From positions 29,576,852 through 29,640,851 of the forward strand of contig OZ010800.1 in the NCBI GenBank assembly GCA_963932465.1: 64,000 nt of DNA, written 5' to 3'. The notes under the pieces are model-generated. The model made no database searches, was not told the origin of the DNA, and was given only the letters and a program-made list of their open reading frames with translations. Every line of letters begins with the position of its first letter. Position 1 is the stretch's first letter. The DNA comes from Maratus speciosus (Eukaryota; Arthropoda; Arachnida; Araneae; Salticidae). Below are positions 1-10,789 of the stretch, in pieces. The translations under genes and the position numbers were made by a program.

Positions 1-1314
1 CATGTGCTCTACTCTTATAAACCATATGCAATTTGTAACAAAAAGCATTTTACTTGCCTGGATAATGAATGAAAATTTTGTTACTCTTGTAACCACAAAA
101 AAATAATATTTTCAAAAATGGTGTTTTCGCAGAAATTCTGTGAATTATACGAGACTATAGAAATAAAATTTACAGAATATAGCAAAGTAATTATATTTTT
201 TGAAAAAGTATTAATCATTCAAATCATCTCATAACTCATGAATTAGTTACGTTTGATTTCTCAAAATGCTAAGTGTTACTCTTGTGACATTTTGTCCATA
301 AAGGAATTTTCCTAAAAATTCAGTTTAAATACTAAACAAATTAATTAAAATAAATTAAAAAAAAACTTTTCCATAGAAAAAAAATTAATGATGGTTGCAT
401 TTAAAAAAAAAACATAAATAAAGTGCAAAAAAATCTATAATTAATTAGAGTTTATAAAATCCTAGAGAGTTTATCAATCTGAGAGCATTAATGTGAGTCA
501 AAATTTGATTCTTTTTTTTTTTTTCGAAATATTGTGGTCATCAGGTTCAAACTTGAGAATTCCTTATGATTTAAATAGCCTCTTAAAACTTTATTTGATA
601 ATTTTCGTTTACCACTTCAATAGTAAAACCACGAATCTTTAAATAATGATATTTTGGAATATCTCGGTATAACCACATAGCAAGTTCTTAGTTTCTGCTC
701 TTGAACAGATTGATTCATTGTCTTCACTATCAATAATATCTTTTGCAACTTCTACTGTATCATTATTTACTTAATGAAACACAAATGCTTTGTACAAATG
801 ATGTTAGTGTATGGTTTGTAGTAGATAGTGTCACTTTTCATAGTTTTAACAAATTGTAATTGTTGAATGCGCTGTTGGTATTTACTCGCATATTAATAAA
901 TCATTATTGTTTTATTTCTACATCTGATACATGAAGTATGCTTCCTTTGTTTTTTCATGAACAATTTTGACAAAATAAGGAGTATTCCATAAATTTGCTT
1001 TTTAAGCACGCACTTCATTCCACATATATCATTATACAACGGCACAAAATTAATCTAGAGCATGTATACCAGGAGTATTTGAAAAAAAAAATATGCCCAA
1101 TTAAATTAATTGTGAAAGAAGTCTGATTCATTACAGTCATATTTGCATAGTTATATTTTTATTTAAATTGGAAAGCACAACCATCATATAAAAAAGCAAA
1201 ACACATACACTTTTGGAAAATGCATTCACTCAAAGATGCTATGATGAAATTTTACATACAAGAGCATTTACAGAAAATTGATTACATTGTCTAAAATAAA
1301 AGCATAAGATTTTA
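1..1314. other. AT-rich sequence without recognisable gene
   Basis: I see no coding region, inverted repeat or tandem array here. The sequence is AT-rich with several short A and T runs and stop codons in all frames at short spacing. Confidence 0.6.
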
Positions 1315-1707
1315 CTATTTTGGGATCATACTAAATAATGGCTGGAAATACAGTCGCTTATGCATTTGACCAGTATGCAATATTTCGTACCAAAATTTCG
1401 TCTTGTCATAAAAATGTACAGTTTTCAGAAAATCCACTGACATAACGATTCTTTGAAAAATAGTTATTCTTTTGGCATTATCAAAATAATCCTGTCTACA
1501 AGTTTGAAGGAATGTGTGCCACAGAAATGGATTTAGTTGCTTTCGAAAATTTTGTAAACAACTAGAAATGGTTTCTTCAACTGTTACTTTTTTAAAACAT
1601 TTATCAACATTTTGAGAAAGTAACAGTTTTGACAAAATGTTGATAAACGTTTTGACAATAGCGAAACCTTTATCTGCTATATACAATAACTTATAAGGAG
1701 TTCTGTA
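1315..1707 (-). CDS. Unrecognised open frame, possible exon or gene fragment
   Basis: An open frame of about 130 codons with no in-frame ATG at its start: it opens right after a TGA at 1708-1710 and ends at a TAG. The composition looks protein-like rather than translated AT-rich DNA (regular mix of F, W, Y, K, H and C; segments such as WHTFLQTCRQDYF and KFWYEILHTGQMH). I do not recognise the family. The frame stops only about 10 bases from the end of the Bel/Pao element, so the insertion may have hit the edge of a gene or of an older element. An exon of a spliced minus-strand gene is possible, but I found no convincing acceptor upstream. A fragment of an older mobile element is equally possible. 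Confidence 0.35.
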   Translation of the reverse strand, partial: YRTPYKLLYIADKGFAIVKTFINILSKLLLSQNVDKCFKKVTVEETISSCLQNFRKQLNPFLWHTFLQTCRQDYFDNAKRITIFQRIVMSVDFLKTVHFYDKTKFWYEILHTGQMHKRLYFQPLFSMIPK

Positions 1708-1716
1708 TCATGGACG

Positions 1717-1995
1717 ATGATATTGCATTTTTAACTACAATCAATTACACTGCTGATTCGTTCCCATAAACACCAAAGCAGACTGTAAACACGAATTTAT
1801 TATAACACTAAATATTTGCGAGCCAACAGCGGCTTACTACATTCCATCATTTTTCACATTCTACAACAACAACACGAATCAAAACAGAATAAAACACAGA
1901 GTGTTGCCACATGCAGAAAAAAAGAACAAGAAACTTACATGGATTCGGAGCACACGAAACCACGGAATATGCATCAGACGATACTTACATAAACA
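1717..1995 (-). repeat. 3' LTR of the Bel/Pao element
   Basis: Direct repeat of 7570-7845 in the same orientation, with small indels and substitutions. Because the element lies on the minus strand, this low-coordinate copy is the 3' LTR. Confidence 0.92.
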
Positions 1996-2167
1996 TTCTG
2001 GCCCCCGTTGAAATCCCCTGGGATTTCAACAAGTAGTTTGCTGCTTACAATTTATAACTATAATGAAAGAACAATTAATAACACAACAAATTAATACAAA
2101 AAATAGAAAAATATTAGACTTCTGAGTTCACAGTTTTTAGTTTCTATAGGAAGAGGACACAGTTTCA

Positions 2168-3230
2168 CTATTGGACACAGCTACTAGTCTTGATCGTAAC
2201 AACTCTGACTTTATTGTCTGAACCTGGATGAACAGTTATTATTCGTCCTAACTTCCATTTAAGCGTTGGAAGGTTGTCATCTTTGATGAGGACTAAGTCA
2301 TTGACTTCTAAATCTCGTTGATGTTTTTGCCATTTAGGTCTTTTCTGAAGTTGAGACAGGTATTCCCGGCTCCATCTTTTCCAAAATTGCTGAAGAATAA
2401 ACTGTCTCACATGCCATCTATCAAGATGACTCAAAGGACTGTGACTTAGATCTTGTTCAGGTATGGCAGTTAGAGAAGTTCCAGCTAGGAAGTGACCTGG
2501 CGTTAGAGCAGTTAAGTCTGTTGGGCCAGATGATATGGGACACAGTGGCCTAGAGTTGAAACAAGCTTCAACTTGCGTAATCAAGGTTTGGAACTCAGGA
2601 TAGGTTAAGACAGTGTCACCAACGGTTTTCTTCAGATGCGGTTTAATTGACTTTACTGCAGATTCCCAAAGTCCACCAAAGTGTGTCGCAGAAGGCGAAT
2701 TAAAAGTCCAGCGTATTTCCTCTGACGAAAAAAAATTGTTTATTTCTTCATTCTGCTTGCACTGCAAAAGATATTTGTTCATTTCTTTTTCTGCACCTTT
2801 GAAGTTGGTTCCACAATCACTAAATATCACAAAAGGTTTCTCTCTTCTTGCGATAAATCGTTTTAATGCACTCAAGAATGCCTTTGTTGAAAGATCTGCC
2901 ACAACTTCAAGATTAACTGCTTTGATGACGAAGCAGTCAAATAGATTCACATTTGATTTAAATGATTTTAGTCCGCGTCCTGCACGATATTTAATCATGA
3001 ATGGTCCTGAAAAATCTGTTCCAACTCGATGAAATGGTGTTTACTGTGTTACCCTAGATGTTGGAAGATTACCCATTATTTGTTTTGCAGTTTGAGCTCT
3101 ATATCTGCAACATGTAACACAAGTTCTTACTATTTTCCGAATAGCAGACCTAGCAGTAATGATCCAAAATTTCTGTCTAATTAAAGAAAGAAGAAGCTCT
3201 GGAGCTGCATGGAACTATTTTTTGTGAAAA
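2168..3230 (-). pseudogene. Bel/Pao integrase region
   Basis: The integrase inserts reverse-transcribed DNA into the host genome. The longest open part (2168-2998) carries SDCGTNF with the second catalytic Asp near residue 61 and GGLWESAVKSIK with the catalytic Glu near residue 112. It is followed by the C-terminal domain typical of Pao polyproteins (LVLIKDDNLPTLKWKLGRI). The first catalytic Asp lies upstream in the same frame in GTDFSGPF (about 3000-3030), and a Cys-rich stretch (TCVTCCRYRAQ) before it is the remains of the zinc-binding N-terminus. A TAA separates these upstream parts from the core, so the gene is broken. It lies just before the polypurine tract and 3' LTR, as expected for the last pol domain. 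Confidence 0.9.
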
Positions 3231-3330
3231 TGTTTAATTATGATCTTAGTCACATGGTGCTTTGATGGTAATAAGATTGGGTGCTTTTCATTCTCTGACA
3301 GCTGTGCGCTTTTCAATCTTCCTCCTATTC

Positions 3331-4077
3331 TTAATATTTTGTTATCATATAAATTGGACACAAACAAACGAGACTGCTATTTGTTGGTATCTCTTTTCCA
3401 GCTTCTAAACATTGGATTTCTTTATTGAAGTTCACTTGTTGAACTATTCGAATAATGCAGCGTGTTGCGGCTTGAATTTCATTGCTTGATAAAAAGGATG
3501 TATTTCTTTCTACACGTGTTACCTTTGAATTGGAGATGAATCTCAATAGCCAAGCAAATATGCGTTGCAACTTGGTAAACGAAGATATTTTTGATATAAT
3601 ATCAAGTTCTTTTACATTTTCAGAAACTACAAATGATAATGTTTTACGTGCTTCTGGTAATTCTTCTTTATTTCTGGTAATAGGTTCATGCACGGGAACC
3701 TCATTGCTTCTTAACCACAGTGGGCCGTTCCACCACAAGTCATGGGACAGTAGTTCTGCAGGAAGCAACCCACGTGATGCACAATCAGCAGGATTTTCTT
3801 TTCCGTTCACATGGTTCCAATTCTCAGATGGTAAAATGGATTCGATTTCAGATACTCTGTTGGCTAAAAAGACTTGCCATCTTTTAGGATTTAATCTTAG
3901 CCATGACAATACAATTTTTGAATCGCTCCATGCGTGCACAGAAACTGGTTTTATATGTAATGCATCTCTAACCGCCTGTATTAAGTGTGCCAGCAATACT
4001 GCAGCACATAATTCCAGTCTTGGAATCGTGATAGGTTTAAGTGGTGCTACGCGAGTTTTAGCTGTTAAAAGTTTCAC
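3331..4077 (-). pseudogene. Bel/Pao RNase H region
   Basis: The RNase H domain removes the RNA strand during reverse transcription. Visible motifs are RLELCAAVLLA with a catalytic Glu near residue 22, AWSDSKIVLSWL with Asp near 52, and GKENPADCASRG with Asp near 97, all standard for Pao-type polyproteins. It sits between the RT frame (upstream on the minus strand) and the integrase. The gap of about 195 bases to the RT frame contains stops, so the original continuous pol is split. The frame runs on into a connection region before it stops. Confidence 0.9.
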
Positions 4078-4272
4078 ATGAGTGTTAGAGTTATCACAAG
4101 TTTTAACTTAAATAACTGCTGATTAAGCCTTTTCTGAAGCATCACAAAATCCGTGAAGTTCATATCGAGAATAATTGGGCAAGATGAATTTTCTAGGTAT
4201 ATATATGGAATTCAAGAGTTTGACATCTTGGCACAAAATTTTCCACTTTTGATCAATATTTTCTGGTACTGG

Positions 4273-5367
4273 TTAATCCCATGATAATTGTAATTTCCAC
4301 AGTTCTTGAAGGATCATTTTAGTCAGAATTACAAAAGTTGCAATCCATCCCAATGGATCAAAAAGCGTTGATACAAATGACAGAATAATTCTTTTAGTAG
4401 GGACACTTTGATAATCTATATCACTGAAATTACATTTGAACATATCATTATCAGGATGCCATTCTACTCCTAAAACTTTTATGACTTTATTGCCTACTAC
4501 ACTATGCATATTATCATTAATTGTGTTTGCTAATCCAGCATTTTTGAATAGTGATGGCTCATTTTTGTACCATTTATGTAACTCAAACCCACCTTTTTTT
4601 AGCATTTTCTGCAATTCATATATCAATTCATTACCTTCCTGACTATTCTCAACACCAGTTAAAACATCATCAACATAAAAATCTCTTAACACTACAGTCT
4701 TTGCTTTTGGGAAATTAAGACCCTCATCAATTGCTAACTGACTCAAAGTTTTAGTTGCAAGATATGGAGCAGCAGCAGTTCCATATGTGACAGTGTTTAA
4801 GCGAAAAACTTGTATGTGTTTATCTTGACTATCTCTCCATAATATTTTCTGAAAATCCCTATATTTGTCATGAATTTTTACCTGTCTATACATCATTCTT
4901 ATATCAGCTCTGATTGCAATATTATGAAATCTAAACCTTAATAAAATACAAATTAAGTCATCTTGTGTTTTGGGACATACCATTAGAGTGTCGTTTAAAG
5001 ATACGCCTGTTGTTGTTTTAGCACTTCCATCAAAAACTACTCTTAATTTGGTGGTTAAACTAGAACTATTCAAGACGAAGTGATGTAGGATGTAATAATG
5101 TTTATTCTCTAATTCACGATCTGTATTTGAAACAAGCTCCATGTGGCCCAGAGATAAATATTCTTTCATAAATTGAACATATTCGTTGTAAATTTCTGGC
5201 ATGGATATTAATCTCTTCTCAAGATAAAGAAATCTTCTGTTTGCCATTTGGCGAGAATCACCTAAATTATCTCGATTCTGTTTAAACGGTAAAGCGACTG
5301 AGTTAGCGGCCTGTTTTTTCCCTGAAATGAGAACTCTGAAAATGCCTTTCACAAAGTTTTTCTTCAA
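4273..5367 (-). pseudogene. Bel/Pao reverse transcriptase region
   Basis: Reverse transcriptase core of a Pao polyprotein. The fingers contain LRVVFDGSAKT (about residues 108-118). The first catalytic Asp is in AIRADIRMMYRQV (about 151-163) and the active-site loop is YVDDVLTG at 231-238, the usual Pao form of YxDD. The catalytic residues are all present, but stops cut the frame off from protease upstream and RNase H downstream. The ATG-like start of this frame has no significance; it is internal to the original polyprotein. Confidence 0.93.
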
Positions 5368-5404
5368 CTGTTAAAGTTTGCACATTCGGAATTTTTTCTA
5401 AATA

Positions 5405-6574
5405 TCAGAATGAATTTACTAACTCGTCAGTTTTTTTACTTAAATGATTTACACATACTGGATCAGTTGCCAGAGTTTCAAAATTTGTAGTACCCGAAAT
5501 TATCCAACCAAGTCTCGAATTTAATGCAAATGGAAGGTTGGGTTCACGTTTGACAATTTCTCCAGTCATTAAATGCATAAATACATTTACACCAAATAGA
5601 ATGTCAATTTTTTGTGATTTGAAATATAATGGATCAGCTAACATTAAATCATTGAAATTATTGCAAATGATTGAAGGCAAAGACACATAGGGAATAGTAT
5701 TTGTCACCTTATCCATCACGAATGCTGATGTTGATACTCTAAGATCACTTTTGAAGTGAGAAGTGAATAATAAATCAACTTTCCCATTACTCACAGTATT
5801 AAATGCTCCCAAACATGACACAGAGATAGAACTATCTTTGACCTTTAATCCTAATTTATTTACACATTCTTGTGAAATAAATGACCTCTGAGAGCCAGTA
5901 TCACATAAACATCTGCATTTTATAAACTCTTGTTTAGAATTTTGAACTTTTACTAATGCGGTACACAACAAAATATGGCTCTTTTGATTACAATTTTCGT
6001 TTGACTTATAATGAGAGGCACAGACTGTAGACGAAACATTTTCACTTGTTGGCTCAACTTTTTTAGGGATAAATTCTTGTGCGTGTGGAGACATACTATT
6101 TGACTGATTCTTATTCCTTGAATAATTTACCATGTGCAAAACACTATGATGTTTCTTAAAGCAATGATGGCACATATTTAGACTCTTACATTTATTGAGG
6201 AAATGCATATTAGATAAGCAATTGAAACAATAATGATTACGTTTTACGAAATCTATTCGTTGTTGAACAGGTAAATTAAGAAACTTAGAGCACTTAGCTA
6301 AACTATGGTCTTCCTTACAATAACCACAACCTAACGTAGCTAGAAAAGCATTACTCTTATTCGGAACTACAGATTTAGGTACCTTATTTACCACTACCTT
6401 GCTATTTCGAAGAGTTCTTGCGTAATTCTCAAGAAAATCGATTAAGTTTTTAAGTTTCGGAATTTCCCCGCTTTTAAGCTGACGTTCCAACCACAATTTT
6501 GTAGAAGGATCCAATTTTTGCAAAATTAAATAAGTCATTAATGTATCACCAAATTTGTCAATGGTTTTTTTCAA
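5405..6574 (-). pseudogene. Bel/Pao gag zinc knuckles and aspartic protease
   Basis: The N-terminal part is a gag-like helical region. It is followed by closely spaced CxxC zinc-knuckle motifs (about residues 83-95, 117-130 and 135-147, for example CFNCLSNMHFLNKC) that would bind template RNA. The retropepsin-like domain follows, with the catalytic Asp in CDTGSQRSF at residue 225. The order gag, knuckles, protease matches Bel/Pao. Upstream the frame is interrupted near 6575 and continues in pieces to about 7310. Confidence 0.9.
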
Positions 6575-7310
6575 TACTTCTAATGATCAAATGACTTCAT
6601 TAATGTTGTCAACTAGATTTAAAATAGCAATAGCTGATTCTGTTTGAATAGTTGGTAAACTTAAAAATCGTTTAATATATGCAAATATTTGTTCTCGCGT
6701 ATTTGAATATCTTTCGTCTAATAGATTCTATGCAATCTCAAAATTAGAATTCGAAATTTGAATAGACTGAATGACGCGATACGCTTCACCTTTCAACGAA
6801 GCCTTAAAATACTGTAATTTTTGAGCATTAGATATACTTTTATTGCTGTTTATGCATGCATTGAAAAGATCCTTAAACGCTATCCATTCTGTTATATTAC
6901 CTCCAAAAGTAGGTAATTATAACCTAGGTAATTTAATATTCTCAAACATGTTTCTGAAATTACACTATCAGATTTAATTTCACTCTTATTTAACTCAGCA
7001 TTTTGTATTTTTAACATTTTTTCACCCTTAAATTTCCACAAATAAATTTTATCTGATATTTCCTGTGCGCTATTTATCTCACTTTCTAATTGTTTAGGTT
7101 CTGTAATTAAAACTTAAATTTCCCTATCCAGTTTTTTTAGATCCGTTTATTTAGATACGTTTCTTTCTGTTTTAATAATTCAATATTTTCTTCGAATTCT
7201 ATTACATTAATGTCATCACTTGCGATTATACTTTCGATTTTCTTAATGTAATTTGTTACACTTCTCCGTAGAGCAGTTCTTTTTGTTTTTAAAGATACCA
7301 GTTCACTCAT
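6575..7310 (-). pseudogene. Bel/Pao gag N-terminus, broken
   Basis: An ATG at 7308-7310 on the minus strand opens a reading frame starting MSELVSLKTKRTALRR, which resembles the basic, helical beginning of Pao gag proteins. It is interrupted by several stops and frame changes before it reaches the better preserved gag-protease frame. The stretch 7311-7569 would be the untranslated leader between the 5' LTR and gag. Confidence 0.75.
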
Positions 7311-7569
7311 TTTTGCTTAAATCAAGCCCAAAACTAGTTCTAAAATATCTAAACTGTATACTTTCAAAATAATTCTACAATTTTAAATACAAATTATTTT
7401 TAGACATGAAATAGAATGTTCAAAGTTATCTTACCTCACAACCTGAGGTAATTTTTCCTTCGATATCACACGATTTCCATCGACAGACGATATCATACGG
7501 CAGTTCATAAATTGTTCGATTGTACTCTTTTATTTTTCACTAGCACTCCGGATAGACTTGTACCAAATA

Positions 7570-7845
7570 ATGATATTGCGTTTTTAACTACAATCAATTA
7601 CACTACTGGTTCGTTCACATAAACATCAAAGCCGACTGTAAACACGAATTTATTATAACATTAAATACTTGCGAGCCAACAGCGGCTTACTACATTCCCT
7701 CATTTTTCACATTCTACAACAACAACACGAATCAAAACAGAATAAAACACAGAATGTTGCCACATGCGGAAAAAAACAAGAAACTTACATGGATTCGAAG
7801 TACACGAAACCACAGAATATGTATCAGACGATACTTACATAAACA
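7570..7845 (-). repeat. 5' LTR of the Bel/Pao element
   Basis: Direct repeat of 1717-1995. On the minus strand it begins at 7845 with TGTTTATG and ends at about 7571 with CAATATCA. Confidence 0.92.
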
Positions 7846-8039
7846 GACGTCCTTTTCAAATAATTCTTCTATGTTATCTTCTCAAATTAGACATTCTGAA
7901 TTCATGTATTCTAATTATGATTTATTTCAGCAAACAAAATCAATACATTTTTCACACGAATGTTTAATGCAGAAAATACACAATTCACTGCATTATGAAT
8001 TGCTTGAATGTTTTCGTGAGAGCTACAAAAATGCGGATT

Positions 8040-9470
8040 TCAAAGGTGTCAAAATGGTTGAGTTGATTCCTGTTCGAACATAGGCTATATCTTATGCCCA
8101 TGACACTACACCAAAGTGGGTGAAGGAGAAAAAAATGTTCTACAAATGCGATATCTGTGTTACTGAAGGGCCTAGAAACATGAATTATGGGATGGAAGTT
8201 ACCTATAACAAGTAAATGATCTCTAAGAACATTTTCTAAAACATTCTAAATTTAAAGGAGGTGAAAATGCGCAAAAAGCGCTCAAAAAACATTCTAAATG
8301 GCGATTTATACGCAATCTCAGGAAGTTTTAAACCGCTTTAAAAAATAATGGCGTGAAAACAATGGTAATAGCCCCTGCTCCAATATAGGCTATAATTTAT
8401 ATCGGTGCCACTACCTCAAAGGGGCTGCAGGATCAAAAACTGTTCTAAATGGCGATTCATACAACAATATCAGGAAGTATGAAATCGATTTAAAAAGTAA
8501 TGGTATCAAAATGACGGTGTTAGTTCCTGTCCCAACATAGGCTATATTTTAAGTCGGTGCCACGACCACCTGGGGCTTGCAGGAGCAAAAAACGTTCTAA
8601 ATTGCGGTTATTGTGTAATGGAAGGGCCTAGAGTCATGAAATTTGGAGTAGTATATACTTATAAGATATCAATGATCTCTAAGAACATATCCTAAGAAAA
8701 TCTAAATTTAAAAGGGGTGAAAATGCACGAAAAGCGTTCTGAAAAACGTTCTAAATTGCTATTTTTACGCAATCTCAGGAAGAACCGATTTCAAACATAA
8801 TGGAGTAAAATTGATGGTGACAGATCTTGCTCCAAGATAGGCTGTATTTTATGTGTGTTTCCACTACCCCAAAGGGGGTACAGTAGCAAAAACATTCTAA
8901 AAATGCGATTTTTGTGTTATGGAAGGACCTAGATTCTAGAAATTAGGCGTGGTATATACTTATTAGATATAAATGATCTCTAAGAACATTTGTTTAAAAA
9001 TTTGAAATTTAAAAGTTGTGAAAATGTGCGAAAAGCGTTCTAAACACGTTCTAAATGCCGATTTGTGAACAATCTGAGGAAGAATTAAACCGATTTCAAA
9101 AGTAATGGTAGGAAATTGATGCTGACAGACTCTGCTCTAACATAGACGCTATTTCATGTCAGTGTCACTAGCACGTGAGAGTTGTAGAAGCAAAAAATTT
9201 TCTAAATTGCGATTTTTGTAGTCCGTAGTGGCTAGCAACTTGAAATTAGGCATGGTACGTATTTATTAGATATAAATGATTTTTAAGGACAGTTAAAAAA
9301 AATGAAATTTACAAGGGGTGAAATTGCGCGAAAAATGTCTACAAACATTCTAAATTGCAATTTCTACACAATCTCAGGAAATAGCAAACCGATTTCAAAA
9401 GTAATGAATGCAAATTGATGGTGACAGTCGCTACTCAACGCAGGGTATATTTTATGTTGCTTTCCAGTTT
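8040..9470 (+). repeat. Diverged tandem repeat, ~302-bp unit
   Basis: The motif GGCTATA recurs near 8085, 8389, 8537, 8838 and 9443, with a mutated copy near 9143. The motif CTCTAAGAAC recurs at 8221, 8677 and 8978, with a mutated copy at 9281. Spacing is close to 302 bp except for one extra partial unit of about 148 bp. Each unit contains GTTCTAAAT-type words and a short GGTGAAAATG stretch. The copies are clearly diverged, so the array is old. No coding potential is conserved between units. Confidence 0.8.
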
Positions 9471-9587
9471 TAAAAGAAACGATTACGTTTTAAATGAAAT
9501 GAATGGAATATGAATATTGTATGGGACATTCTTTTGGCCATTTATCACCTGCGTTAGGCTAACATAAAAGCATCAATATTGCCATTG

Positions 9588-9911
9588 GGCCACAGATGTC
9601 ATATACGCAATACGCGCGATTTCTTCTAGCCCCAATTTTGCGAAAACCTCGTTTTTGAATACCAGTTACATATATATTTTCAAAAAAAGAATAGCAATAA
9701 ATAAAAAAAGTTTAATTAATAACTATAGAACCAAAAAAAATATATAATTTTAGGAAATAAAATAAAAGTAAATAAATAATTTACTAAAAAATAAACAACA
9801 ACATCCGGGTTACCATATCAAGCAAAATAATGACACTTTGGCGCCAGTGCGTATATGACATTAGAGCCAGAAAAAAACCGTGCTAACGTGGTGCGTTCAT
9901 AACATCTGTGC
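9588..9911. mobile_element. Degraded long copy of the GGCACAGATGTC MITE family
   Basis: The ends read GGCCACAGATGTC on the left and ACATCTGTGC on the right, matching the inverted ends of the better copies at 45133, 50758 and 51427. Internally it shares the central ATGGTAACCCGGAT-like motif (inverted here), but carries about 110 bp more than the short copies. No clean 8-bp target duplication is visible, in keeping with decay. Confidence 0.6.
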
Positions 9912-10789
9912 AGCAATGCGTCCATGGTCTGCGAATTGAAACGAATATGTTACAGCAACTCTTCGTACAAGAAAAATGGCCAATAATCCAGATTCAGATA
10001 TACAGGCAAGGTTGCTGTCAAAAAGAATATTACTAAAAACAACATAGTTATAATTGTATGAGAGTTATAATAGTGATCTAAAATTCTCTTTGAGCAAACA
10101 ACCAAGGAAGGAGTATTTTACATATGTTTCGAGTAAAGCTCGATCAACAAGGTACTGATTAATTATACATGCAACAGGCATATAAACAAAAGTTTAAATT
10201 CAAATGTAAATAATTGCAACCTCACCTCCCCCCCCCACACACACACACATAAAAAAAAGTTACCGCAATAAAATTAACTTGGCCTACAGCGACGCTTTTT
10301 AAAATATGACATTGTGCATACCAGATTACGGAACATACCTATAACATTTGAAGTATCGCATGAGTAATTTAAAAAACAATTCTTTGATATTGAAAGAAAA
10401 TGTTTTGACTTATTATCTTTTATTATTAATTTTACTTATTTGTATTTTAAAAGAAATGAGTCAAAATCATGTTTTTTAAATGTATTTAATTTATGTGTTT
10501 CAAATGAAAAGAATACATTAAGAAAATTAGCGATTTATCACCTGCGCTCCCCTAAATGCTTTATTACCATGTGTCTAATAAACTTCACGATACTTCGTTA
10601 TTAGATGGACCTTGGCGCTTTTTAAGAAAGTTTGACCCAATTCAGGTTTAAGAAAGTGAGATGTTTTTGCCAAATGATATAAACGACCATGAAAATAAAA
10701 TTGAAGGAGTATTAAACTGGTTTATGTATGTATTTTAATAAACACATCTGCTAACACGTATTAAATAAAATATTTATGTTAATTATTTT
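9912..10789. other. AT-rich sequence, no gene seen
   Basis: Contains a C run followed by a short (CA)n tract near 10228-10251 and otherwise unremarkable AT-rich DNA. A short fragment resembling the end of the TTTATCACxTGCGCC family lies near 10530. Confidence 0.5.

Larger units (their letters stand above)
1717..7845 (-). mobile_element. Bel/Pao LTR retrotransposon, full length but inactivated
   Basis: Two direct LTRs of about 277 bp bracket a minus-strand gag-protease-RT-RNase H-integrase order, which is the Bel/Pao arrangement. Read on the minus strand the LTR starts TGTTTATGTAAG and ends GCAATATCA. A purine-rich tract with GGGGG lies just inside the 3' LTR (about 1996-2012). The flanks GACG at 1713-1716 and 7846-7849 are the likely target duplication (4 bp, or 5 bp with one mismatch). 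The coding region is broken by several stops and frameshifts, so the copy is dead. The two LTRs differ at a modest number of positions, so it is not a fresh insertion. Confidence 0.93.

Noticed and set aside
8040..9470. CRISPR-like or phase-variable array
   Set aside because: The units are long, diverged and have no unique spacers; the context is eukaryotic.
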